In this document: in pieces, positions 9,721 through 17,244 of the stretch
Layout of the letters: each line of letters opens with the position of its first letter
Numbering within the stretch: the first letter of the stretch is position 1
DNA from: Bacteroidales bacterium
GTDB taxonomy: Bacteria; Bacteroidota; Bacteroidia; Bacteroidales; UBA932
NCBI GenBank assembly: GCA_017549505.1
Contig: JAFYUS010000064.1
Span: forward strand, 32,472-96,471
DNA: 64,000 bases
Direction: 5' to 3'
Notes under the pieces: model-generated
What the model was told of the DNA's origin: nothing
The model's input: the letters and a program-made list of their open reading frames with translations, nothing else
Databases searched by the model: none
Made by a program: the position numbers and the translations under genes

Positions 9721-11772
9721 ATGAAAAGAATCTTTAAAGTTCTGTCTATGGCGCTGGTAGCTGCATTGGCTATCTCATGCTATGATGACACAAAGGTTTG
9801 GGAGAAGCTCGATTCTCTCGAAGCAAAGCTGACTGAGCTCACATCACAGGTCAACTCGGTTTCAAGCATCGTATCCGCTCTTGAGCAGAAGGTATACGTG
9901 AAGGCTGTGACTGAAGTTACCGGAGGTTATGAGATTGAATTCACAGACGGTAAGAAGGTTACTGTAAAGGATGGTAAGGACGGCGCGAACGCTCCTGAAA
10001 TCGGTGCAACAAAGGATGTTGACGGAATCTATTACTGGACTCTCGGTGGCGAGTGGCTTCTTGATGCTGCCGGCAACAAGGTTCCTGCAGGTATGGGCCA
10101 GCCTAAGCTCAAGACAGAGAACGGTCAGTGGTACATCTCTGCTGACGGTAAGGAATGGGCTCTCATCGGACCGGATGTAGCTTGTACAATCAAGAACGTT
10201 GCTGTTGCTGCTGATGCTGTTACCTTCACACTTGCTGACGGTACTGAAATCGTCATTCCTCTCGTACAGGTGATCGACATCACATTTGATATTCCTGAAG
10301 TGGTTGTATACGGTGAAGAGACACTTGAGTTCTCTTATGTGATCACAGGTGGTACTGAGAAGAACCGTGTTGCAGCTATCTGTACATCAGGAGTCGCTTC
10401 AGTTACTGCAACTGATGCAAACAATGGTGTGATCAAGATTTCTTCTCTTGTAGGCGCAGATTTCGAGTGTACTGTATTCGTTACTGACGGTGTAGAGAGA
10501 ACTATCTTCAAGACTCTCAAGTTCAGGTCAGGTGTATTCACTACTGAGGAAGATGAAATCTATGTTGGTTTCGATGCAACTGCTCTTACTATTCCAGTAG
10601 CGACAAGCATGGAATTCGTTGTGACTCCGGAGTGTGACTGGATTACCCTTGCAGCTGAGACAAAGGCTGAGGTCAAGACTGAGGAAATCGTTCTTAACGT
10701 TGCTGCAAATGCCGATATGGCTTCAAGATCTGCATATGTTTCTTTCGTTCCGAAGGATGAAGCAGCTGCTGACATGGCATTCAAGGTAGCAGTCTTCCAG
10801 ACAGGTCATGCAAATAAGGTATGGTCTGCAGAAGTAAAGGATATCGAGGGTTATGATCCAACTCAGAGAGTTAAGCTCGCCAAGTATGGTGATTATATCC
10901 TTCTCGCAAACACAACCAAGGTTTATCTCCTTAATCCGGCTGACGGTGCTGTAGTATCTACTATCGATATGCCGGCTGGCTTCGCTGCCCATAATGTGCT
11001 TGTTGACGATGCAGGTAATGTTCTTATCGGTTCAGATGCATTGGACGGAGCTGGTGATGTGACTCTTTATTATGTGGCTGATCCTTTCAATCCTGTACCA
11101 GAGCCAATTTTCAGCTGGAATGCAGGCAATTACTATTGCGTAGGAGCTGGTAATATCCGCGTGAAGGGTAATGTAAAGGATGATGCAGTTATCACAGCGG
11201 TTGTAACTGACGGTGCAGGTGGAGCATGTCTCGCTTGGGAAGTAGTTGATGGCGTAGTAGGTGACTGGAAATGGACAAACCCTCCATATACTAACTGGAA
11301 TGTTCCTTCTCTCTGCTTTGCTCCTCTTGGTGCAACTATGGCTGACGGATTCTTCTATATCGGTTACGGTGGAGACTACAACCTTCAGTATACTTCTACA
11401 TTCGTAGCTGGTGGCGGTACAACATGGGCACCTACATACGTTACAGGTTCATCATGGATGGAGAACTACAACTGTATCGCAACTGCAACATGGAAAGAGA
11501 ACAAGTACGCTGCTATCGTAATGGGTTGCCACTTCGATTATGATGCTGCTGATGCAGTTCTTCTTGACGTAAATGATCCTGCAGCAGCAAAGTTTGTATA
11601 CAAGCATGCAGGTGACGGAGATGCTGATTGGGATTGGGGAGCAGGTGTGAACAACTCATGGACCGCTGGCGGTACATACAGCGACGTTCTTCTTGTCCCA
11701 ACAGCTGACACACTCCTTATGGTTTATGTTGACAGCAACTACGGTACAATCGGTTGCGTAGCAATCCAGTAA
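9721..11772 (+). CDS. DUF4988/BACON surface lipoprotein, paralogue of the preceding gene at its C-terminus
   Basis: A 683-residue lipoprotein (Cys20 in LAISC). A short coiled coil follows (residues about 26-60, VWEKLDSLEAKLTELTSQ), then a DUF4988-type region as found at the N-terminus of PL29-annotated proteins (FTDGKKVTVKDGKDGANAP, YYWTLGGEWLLDAAGNKVPA). One BACON-like domain lies at about 275-365 (VTPECDWITL). The final 315 residues are strongly similar to the C-terminal domain of the upstream gene (EGYDPTQRVKLAKYGDYILL, FRVKG-type strands, YVDSNYGTIGCVAIQ). No lyase catalytic residues can be assigned, so the PL29 label should not be read as activity. A terminator hairpin lies just after the stop, ending the + strand lipoprotein operon. 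Confidence 0.8.
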   Translation: MKRIFKVLSMALVAALAISCYDDTKVWEKLDSLEAKLTELTSQVNSVSSIVSALEQKVYVKAVTEVTGGYEIEFTDGKKVTVKDGKDGANAPEIGATKDVDGIYYWTLGGEWLLDAAGNKVPAGMGQPKLKTENGQWYISADGKEWALIGPDVACTIKNVAVAADAVTFTLADGTEIVIPLVQVIDITFDIPEVVVYGEETLEFSYVITGGTEKNRVAAICTSGVASVTATDANNGVIKISSLVGADFECTVFVTDGVERTIFKTLKFRSGVFTTEEDEIYVGFDATALTIPVATSMEFVVTPECDWITLAAETKAEVKTEEIVLNVAANADMASRSAYVSFVPKDEAAADMAFKVAVFQTGHANKVWSAEVKDIEGYDPTQRVKLAKYGDYILLANTTKVYLLNPADGAVVSTIDMPAGFAAHNVLVDDAGNVLIGSDALDGAGDVTLYYVADPFNPVPEPIFSWNAGNYYCVGAGNIRVKGNVKDDAVITAVVTDGAGGACLAWEVVDGVVGDWKWTNPPYTNWNVPSLCFAPLGATMADGFFYIGYGGDYNLQYTSTFVAGGGTTWAPTYVTGSSWMENYNCIATATWKENKYAAIVMGCHFDYDAADAVLLDVNDPAAAKFVYKHAGDGDADWDWGAGVNNSWTAGGTYSDVLLVPTADTLLMVYVDSNYGTIGCVAIQ

Positions 11773-11783
11773 TATACTATTGA

Positions 11784-11820
11784 CATGCAGTCGGAAAAAT
11801 TCCGACTGCATGAATTTATT
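11784..11820 (+). terminator. Rho-independent terminator after the PUL lipoprotein operon
   Basis: A perfect 12-bp stem (11784-11795 with 11801-11812, beginning CATGCAGTCGGA) closes a 5-base AAAAT loop and is followed by a T-rich tract (AATTTATTTT). It lies 12 bases after the stop of the DUF4988/BACON gene and upstream of a separate -7 element, TATTTTTG at 11824-11831. The epimerase gene therefore probably has its own promoter. Confidence 0.85.
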
Positions 11821-11863
11821 TTTTATTTTTGTACGATCAATCTGAATCGTTAAACAAGAAAAT

Positions 11864-13027
11864 ATGGATTTTAAGAAACTTGCAGAGCAATATAAAAGTG
11901 AACTCTTGGACAGTGTCCTTCCTTTCTGGCTGGAGAAGTCGCAGGATCTCGAGTACGGCGGATATTTCAGCTGCCTCGACCGTGACGGAAGCGTGTTCGA
12001 TACGGACAAGTTCATCTGGTTGCAGGGTAGGGAAGTCTGGATGTTCGCTATGCTCTATAACAAGGTTGAAAAGAAGCAGGAGTGGCTTGACTGTGCTGTT
12101 CAGGGAGCGGAGTTCCTTAAGAAGTATGCGCACGACGGTAACTACGACTTCTATTTCTCTGTAACCCGTGAGGGCCAGCCGATAATCCAGCCATACAACA
12201 TCTTCTCGAACACCTTTGCCTGCATGGCTTTCGCCCAGCTGGCTGAAGCTACAGGCAGCGAGGAGTATAAGGAGATTGCCCTGAAGACATTCCAGAGGAT
12301 CCTTGACCGTCGCAACGACCCTAAGGGACGTTGGGAGAAGTCATATCCGGGAACACGTCCGATGAAGGGCTTCGCCCTTCCGATGATCATCTGCAACATG
12401 GCTCTTGAGGTGGAGAACATCCTTGAGGACAAGAGCATGCTTGACCAGACCATCGACGAGTGTCTCAGCGAAATCCTCAATGTGTTCTATCATCCTGAAT
12501 ATGGAGTCATGCTTGAGAACGTTTCTCCTGACGGAACCCCTATCGACTGCTTCGAAGGACGAGAGATCAACCCGGGTCATGACCTCGAGGCTCTCTGGTT
12601 CATGATGAACCTCGGTATCCGCAGAAACGACAAGGCACTCATCGACAAGTGCGTAGAGATCGCCCTCAGTGTAATCGACTTCGGATGGGATAAGGAATAC
12701 GGCGGAATCTTCTACTTCCAGGACATCAAGAAGGCTCCTATGCAGAAGCTCGAGTGGGACCAGAAACTCTGGTGGGTACATCTTGAGTCTGCAATCTGTA
12801 TGATCAAGGGATACCAGCTGACCGGCAACGAGCAGTGCCTTGAGTGGTTCAAGAAACTCCACGATTACATGTGGACGCATTTCAAGGATGCCGAGTACCC
12901 TGAGTGGTACGGCTACCTGAACCGTCGCGGTGAAGTTCTTCTTACCCTCAAGGGTGGAAAGTGGAAGGGATGCTTCCACGTCCCAAGAGGACTCTACCAG
13001 ATCTGGCAGATTCTCGAAACACTTTAA
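11864..13027 (+). CDS. N-acylglucosamine 2-epimerase family protein (AGE/RnBP-like)
   Basis: 387 residues without a signal peptide, so cytoplasmic, and of the usual family length. The (alpha/alpha)6-barrel family is shown by WLQGREVWMFAMLYN, FSNTFACMAFAQL, the histidine motif GHDLEALWFMMNLG, WWVHLESAICMI and the C-terminal FHVPRGLYQ. These conserved histidines and the arginine line the active site in AGE and related epimerases. The family interconverts GlcNAc and ManNAc; close relatives epimerise cellobiose or mannose, so the exact sugar is uncertain. A -7 element TATTTTTG lies at 11824-11831, giving a leader of roughly 28 bases. It faces the DUF5009 gene convergently, with a nested palindromic element between them. 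Confidence 0.85.
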   Translation: MDFKKLAEQYKSELLDSVLPFWLEKSQDLEYGGYFSCLDRDGSVFDTDKFIWLQGREVWMFAMLYNKVEKKQEWLDCAVQGAEFLKKYAHDGNYDFYFSVTREGQPIIQPYNIFSNTFACMAFAQLAEATGSEEYKEIALKTFQRILDRRNDPKGRWEKSYPGTRPMKGFALPMIICNMALEVENILEDKSMLDQTIDECLSEILNVFYHPEYGVMLENVSPDGTPIDCFEGREINPGHDLEALWFMMNLGIRRNDKALIDKCVEIALSVIDFGWDKEYGGIFYFQDIKKAPMQKLEWDQKLWWVHLESAICMIKGYQLTGNEQCLEWFKKLHDYMWTHFKDAEYPEWYGYLNRRGEVLLTLKGGKWKGCFHVPRGLYQIWQILETL

Positions 13028-13035
13028 GTTACTAG

Positions 13036-13138
13036 ATTAAAAACGACTGACTGTTATATAAGTGACATGCCACCCCCGGCTAGGGGGACCCCTCGAAGAG
13101 GGAGGGGGTCACTGGTATAACAGTCAGTCGTTTTTAAT
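13036..13138. repeat. Nested palindromic element, copy A
   Basis: Perfect 23-bp inverted arms (13036-13058 and 13116-13138) enclose a GC-rich core. The core is bounded by AGTGAC/GTCACT and contains two hairpins: CCCCC-GGCTA-GGGGG (13073-13087) and CCCTC-GAA-GAGGG (13090-13102). The arms carry an A tract on the left and a T tract on the right, so the folded transcript could act as a terminator in both directions between the convergent epimerase and DUF5009 genes. Related cores are at 16.0, 28.5, 38.1 and 55.1 kb. Confidence 0.9.
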
Positions 13139-13154
13139 GCGGACCTTTAAGCTG

Positions 13155-14537
13155 CTAGCTTCTCCAGAAGAGTTTCCTGCGGGTGAAGAAGCAGGTAACG
13201 GCGACCATCAGAAGGGTGAAGACCAGGCCTCTTATAACGCCCCAGAAAGGCGAGCCGACGCTTATTGCGTCAAGCCAGGCGGTGATTCCGCACAGTGTCA
13301 GGACCGGACCTGTGAAGAAGCTGGTGACGGTATATGCAAGCATAGGGTTCTGACCGCATCCGCTCAGACCACGTCCCTTTATCTGCCATTTGAGTTCCAA
13401 TGCGAGGACGAAGGCTCCGGTAAGGGCTGTCATGCCTGTGGTAGTGAGCATGTACGACAGGTTGCAATAGTCTTTTGTGATACCTCCGTCGATAGGGTCG
13501 AAGAGGATGCCGACAAGCATGAATCCAAAACCGAAGTAGCCGAGCCATGTCATGATGTTGCGTCTCTTCCATGTAAGTACGACAAATACAGCACAAAGTA
13601 CAGCGGAAATTACAAGGTCAGCTACAAGATGTCTTGTAAAGAGTCCCCAGAGCTGAACAAGCATAGCAACGAGGGCAATGACTCCTGCTGCAATATGGTG
13701 GCTGTCTATCTGAACGGTCTCTCCGGATCTTGAGTGTTCGAGAAGCTTGTCGCCGACTATTGAGCCGGCAAGGGCGATGACAAGGTACTGGAGATATCCC
13801 CACGAGAAGAACCATCCGATGCTGCCCATGGCAGGTACCCATGAAAGAACTTCCGGAGTGTACGAGCTCAAAGCCTTGAGCGCAATGATGAACAGAAGCA
13901 CAAGCCAGCGCAGACGGATGCTGTCTTTAGTGAACATCCAGAGAAGACCTCCGAAGATCGCAACGTTTGCAAGGATCATGATGATCACGTCGCTGCTCCA
14001 TCTGCTGAGTGTCAGTCCCATGTAATCCGTTCCGACAAAAGCCATCACGACAAGCAGGAACATGCCTGCGTTATTGATCAGACGGCATTTCTTCTCGTCC
14101 TTCAGCCTTACAAGAGACATGAACATTACACCCCACAGGACAATCTGGAACAGACCCTTGACAAAGTAAGGACGAGGGCTGGCGCCGATAGAATAGGCGT
14201 TGCCGAGCACGATGGCAAAGATGGTCAGGGTAAGCCATCTGCGGAACAGACTTCCTGCGACTTCCCATCTGCTGACCCCGTTCTCCAACCTCTTGCGCAT
14301 GGCAAGAGGAAATGCAGCTCCCATAGTGAAGAGGAAGAAAGGGAAGACGAGGTCCACCCATGTGATTCCAGCAACGTCAGGGTTGAATGCATAGGTCGGA
14401 GGGGGAGTCTGACCATGGAACATCCATGCAGGCAGGTCCGAGTTATAACCGATATTCGCGCATAGGATCATCGCGAATATCGTTATGCCACGCAGGATGT
14501 CGATGGTTATTATTCTTTTGTTGGATAGTGAAGCCAT
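13155..14537 (-). CDS. DUF5009 multi-pass membrane protein (HGSNAT-like acyltransferase homologue)
   Basis: 460 residues with about ten to eleven hydrophobic helices. The N-terminal pattern RIITIDILRGITIFAMIL, the extracytoplasmic segment ending GITWVDLVFPFFLFTMGAAF, and the length fit the DUF5009 family. That family is related to eukaryotic heparan-alpha-glucosaminide N-acetyltransferase, which moves acetyl groups across a membrane onto terminal glucosamine. In PULs such proteins often sit beside sialic acid or amino-sugar genes; here the neighbour is an AGE-type epimerase. The ATG shares one base with the stop of the upstream phosphoesterase gene (TAATG, 14535-14539), so the two are translationally coupled. 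Acetyltransferase activity is inferred from homology only. Confidence 0.8.
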   Translation of the reverse strand: MASLSNKRIITIDILRGITIFAMILCANIGYNSDLPAWMFHGQTPPPTYAFNPDVAGITWVDLVFPFFLFTMGAAFPLAMRKRLENGVSRWEVAGSLFRRWLTLTIFAIVLGNAYSIGASPRPYFVKGLFQIVLWGVMFMSLVRLKDEKKCRLINNAGMFLLVVMAFVGTDYMGLTLSRWSSDVIIMILANVAIFGGLLWMFTKDSIRLRWLVLLFIIALKALSSYTPEVLSWVPAMGSIGWFFSWGYLQYLVIALAGSIVGDKLLEHSRSGETVQIDSHHIAAGVIALVAMLVQLWGLFTRHLVADLVISAVLCAVFVVLTWKRRNIMTWLGYFGFGFMLVGILFDPIDGGITKDYCNLSYMLTTTGMTALTGAFVLALELKWQIKGRGLSGCGQNPMLAYTVTSFFTGPVLTLCGITAWLDAISVGSPFWGVIRGLVFTLLMVAVTCFFTRRKLFWRS

Positions 14538-15952
14538 TATCTTTCGATTGCCTTTGTGTATACTCTGCCGAAACGGTCTGTCACACGTACCTCAAGCTTC
14601 TTTGCGTCCTCGGACTTCTTTGCCCTGAACATGTTTTCTGTTCTTGCAGCATATACCCAGTTTCTCTTGAGTTTTGACTGGTCCTTGTAAAGTTCTCTTG
14701 CAAGAGGATCCTTGTCCATGAATCTCTCCATGTCGCAGACCTTGACTCCGTCCTCGAAGTACTCGACTTTCCATGTAGGGTCATAGTCCCAAACGTTCGC
14801 TACGACCTCACCAGGGAATGTAGGGTCGTCGACATATACCTTCATCTGATAGTCCAGAGGATGCCCGCATCCCTTGTAGATCCATGTGCTCTTCTCTCCG
14901 TCCATGTCGAAATGCTTGAAGCCTGCAGGAGAACCGTCGATGCATACTTCGCCGCACCACCATGCGCCGCAGAGGCCTGCAACGTTGATTTCTGTGATGT
15001 TTGGTGCGATCTGCTCGTAGTCTGCAGTGTGCATGTGACCTGAAAGAATCAGAGTCTCATATGGCTTGAGCATATCGTAGAGGGCTGTCTTGTTGCAGAG
15101 GTTGTCAACGATCACATCATATGAGAATGTGTCGCGGTCAGACTTGTCCAATGTGGTAGGGATGTGCATCGATACAACAACCTTTGATCCCTTCGGTACA
15201 TAAGAAAGGTCTTTCTCAAGCCATGCGAGCTGTCGCTCGTCAAGATATCCTATGTAATACCAGTCACGGCCGAGGAAGAAGTTGTCGTTGAGGACGATGT
15301 AATGTACCTTTCCTACGTTGAACGAATACCAGCAAGGACCGAACATGTCTTCATAGTTGGTCATCGAAGTCTCATACGAGCGGCCGTAGTTGGTCATGTC
15401 GTGGTTTCCGATGACATACCTGTAATCGATACCGGTCTTGTCCATCACCTTGTTATATTCAGGATAGATGCTGTGGTCCCATCCTACGATGTCTCCAAGG
15501 CAGAGTCCGAATGTATATTCTCCGTCAATTTCCTCGACATATGCAGCGATATCCTCGGCATGGTTGGCGAGTTCAGGAAGTTCATCCCTGTCGCTGATCT
15601 GTGGGTCTGCGATTACGATGACGTTGTGGTTGGTGTCATCCTTGGCATTCTTTTCCACGACGAAATCGTAGCTCTTGACCTTTTTCTTTATCTCCTTATA
15701 GAAAAGGTTCTTGCCCTTGAGGGTAGATGATATGTAACCTGATGGAGTCGAAATGAACACAAATCTGCTGTCATCATCCGCATCCATCTCAAATCTTCCC
15801 TTCTCATCTGTCTGGACTGTATTCAGTCCGTCCGATACCACGACTCCGGCAACCGCCTTGCCTTCCGAGTCCTTCACAGTACCCTTGACCCTCTCCGCTT
15901 TCACTCCTACAGCTGCTCCTACAGCCAAAATAAATAATAATATCTTCTTCAT
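14537..15952 (-). CDS. Calcineurin-like metallophosphoesterase with N-terminal Ig-like domain, exported
   Basis: 471 residues with a signal peptide (MKKILLFILAVGAAVGVKA). Residues about 20-105 form a carboxypeptidase-regulatory-like/MetallophosN beta-sandwich (GTVKDSEGKAVAGVVVSDG). The catalytic domain has the full metallophosphoesterase motif series: VIADPQ, LGDIVGWD, VIGNHDMT, VVVSMHIP and LSGHMHTADY, with glutamine in place of the first motif's histidine. A C-terminal beta domain follows. It probably removes phosphate from phosphomonoester or phosphodiester substrates in the periplasm. That would fit the phosphodiester glycosidase on the other strand of the same locus. Second to last gene of the minus-strand operon. 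Confidence 0.88.
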   Translation of the reverse strand: MKKILLFILAVGAAVGVKAERVKGTVKDSEGKAVAGVVVSDGLNTVQTDEKGRFEMDADDDSRFVFISTPSGYISSTLKGKNLFYKEIKKKVKSYDFVVEKNAKDDTNHNVIVIADPQISDRDELPELANHAEDIAAYVEEIDGEYTFGLCLGDIVGWDHSIYPEYNKVMDKTGIDYRYVIGNHDMTNYGRSYETSMTNYEDMFGPCWYSFNVGKVHYIVLNDNFFLGRDWYYIGYLDERQLAWLEKDLSYVPKGSKVVVSMHIPTTLDKSDRDTFSYDVIVDNLCNKTALYDMLKPYETLILSGHMHTADYEQIAPNITEINVAGLCGAWWCGEVCIDGSPAGFKHFDMDGEKSTWIYKGCGHPLDYQMKVYVDDPTFPGEVVANVWDYDPTWKVEYFEDGVKVCDMERFMDKDPLARELYKDQSKLKRNWVYAARTENMFRAKKSEDAKKLEVRVTDRFGRVYTKAIER

Positions 15953-15966
15953 AATTAATCATTATT

Positions 15967-16067
15967 TACCGGCAGGTGGGTTGGAAAACCGTGGCCGCCC
16001 ATGGCCCCGTGAATGGGAGGGGCCCACGAAGTGGGAGGGATTTAGTTTTCCAACCCACCTGCCGGTA
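15967..16067. repeat. Nested palindromic element, copy B
   Basis: Perfect 23-bp inverted arms (15967-15989 and 16045-16067, left arm beginning TACCGGCAGGTGGG) enclose a diverged core. The second core hairpin is CCCAC-GAA-GTGGG (16023-16035), as in copy E; the first is a variant with CCCAT/ATGGG (15998-16017). The element lies between two co-directional minus-strand genes, 6 bases past the end of the CE2-like gene, so it could attenuate read-through into the phosphoesterase gene. Confidence 0.88.
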
Positions 16068-16073
16068 TATTAT

Positions 16074-17186
16074 TTATTTATAAGGTTTCTCCTCCATGTC
16101 CCAGCCGGTAAGCGTAGATATGTATGGTATCACGCTGCTGGCCACCTTGATATGACCCTTGTAGTTAGGATGCCAGCTTGCTCCAAGCTCGTCAGTCTCA
16201 TTGTGGATTCCCTTGGTAAGGCCGACATATGTGAGATTGCTCAAGCCGCTCATCATACATGCATTACGGATGTAGTCGAAGCTGAAAGGAGTCACGTTTG
16301 ATGCAAGGCAGAGGATCGGCATGTCTGCGCCGTAGTTTGCCTTGACCTTCTTGAGAAGTTCGATGTACCTTCCGGCAAATATTGTTTCATGCGGCTGGCG
16401 CGCAGTGGAGAAGTCGTTTGTGCACAGGTAGATGACTACAAGGTCAGGACGATATGGTGCATCTGAAGCGTTCCAGATGACCTCTTTCGACTCGTCGAAA
16501 GTCTGGCTGTATCTGTCAGGCATGTTGTAACCCTGGCCGTAGTCGTCGTAGTTGCGGCAGATGCCCTGACCTGAGTGGCTTACAAGGTTGAAGTCCGCTC
16601 CGAAATATCTTGATGCTATCGCCGCGTAGGTGAGGTTACAGTTCTCGGTTTCGGCGAGGAACGGATCGTCCCTGTCCTGGCTTTCTGTACCGTATCCGCA
16701 AGTGTATGAGTCACCGATGAACTCGATGTGCCTTTCCTTGCGTCCGTCAGCCTGCAGGATCTCGCCTTCGGTCAGGAATGAATGTACTGTGAAACGACCC
16801 TGCTCGCCCTCGGTCCTCTTCTGGAGGATGACCTCGTGCTCACCTTTGCCGAGTCCTTCAGCGAGAACGATTACGGTATCCTTGGCTCCCACCATGAATA
16901 CTTTGTCGGCTTTCGGGCTCATCTCCTTGTCTGTCCACTGGTTGAACCAGCAGTTCTTTGTGTCGGAGCATTTCATGGCAAGGTAAGGGCCGTTGAACTT
17001 CACTCTGAAGTAGACTCCGCTCCAGTCGTATGAAACTTCTGCGCCGTTCACCTGGGTTCTTCCTGTGAACTCGATACGGCTGTCAGATGCCGGAGTCTCG
17101 ATGATTTCCTTTGCTTTCTTAGCTGAAAGGTCAGCTGTAAGTGACAATGCAAGGACTGTCAGCAGTACGGTTATCGTCTTGTGCAT
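16074..17186 (-). CDS. SGNH-hydrolase carbohydrate esterase, CE2-like, exported
   Basis: 370 residues with a signal peptide (MHKTITVLLTVLALSLTADLSA). The N-terminal ~120 residues form a jelly-roll typical of CE2 esterases (SYDWSGVYFRVKFNGPYLAM). The SGNH domain follows: block I IEFIGDSYTCGYG with the nucleophilic serine, SGQG, CTND with the asparagine region, and the C-terminal SWHPNYKGH histidine. No aspartate sits three residues before that histidine, and some CE2 enzymes are known to use a Ser-His dyad. CE2 enzymes deacetylate sugars or polysaccharides. A -7 element (TATCTTTG, read on the minus strand from 17224 to 17217) may give it a secondary promoter behind the GH2 gene. Confidence 0.8.
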   Translation of the reverse strand: MHKTITVLLTVLALSLTADLSAKKAKEIIETPASDSRIEFTGRTQVNGAEVSYDWSGVYFRVKFNGPYLAMKCSDTKNCWFNQWTDKEMSPKADKVFMVGAKDTVIVLAEGLGKGEHEVILQKRTEGEQGRFTVHSFLTEGEILQADGRKERHIEFIGDSYTCGYGTESQDRDDPFLAETENCNLTYAAIASRYFGADFNLVSHSGQGICRNYDDYGQGYNMPDRYSQTFDESKEVIWNASDAPYRPDLVVIYLCTNDFSTARQPHETIFAGRYIELLKKVKANYGADMPILCLASNVTPFSFDYIRNACMMSGLSNLTYVGLTKGIHNETDELGASWHPNYKGHIKVASSVIPYISTLTGWDMEEKPYK

Positions 17187-17244
17187 ATCGTTTTGAATAT
17201 TTTATTTAAGATTTTACAAAGATAGCTATATTTATTAAAATTAT

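Noticed and set aside
9721-11772. PL29 polysaccharide lyase
   Set aside because: Only the DUF4988-type N-terminal region resembles PL29-annotated proteins; no lyase catalytic domain is visible.
12341-12979. Minus-strand open frame of 212 codons
   Set aside because: Antisense to the epimerase gene, whose conserved motifs fix the coding strand.
13062-13733. + strand open frame of 223 codons
   Set aside because: It begins inside palindromic element A and then runs antisense to the DUF5009 gene; no recognisable domain.
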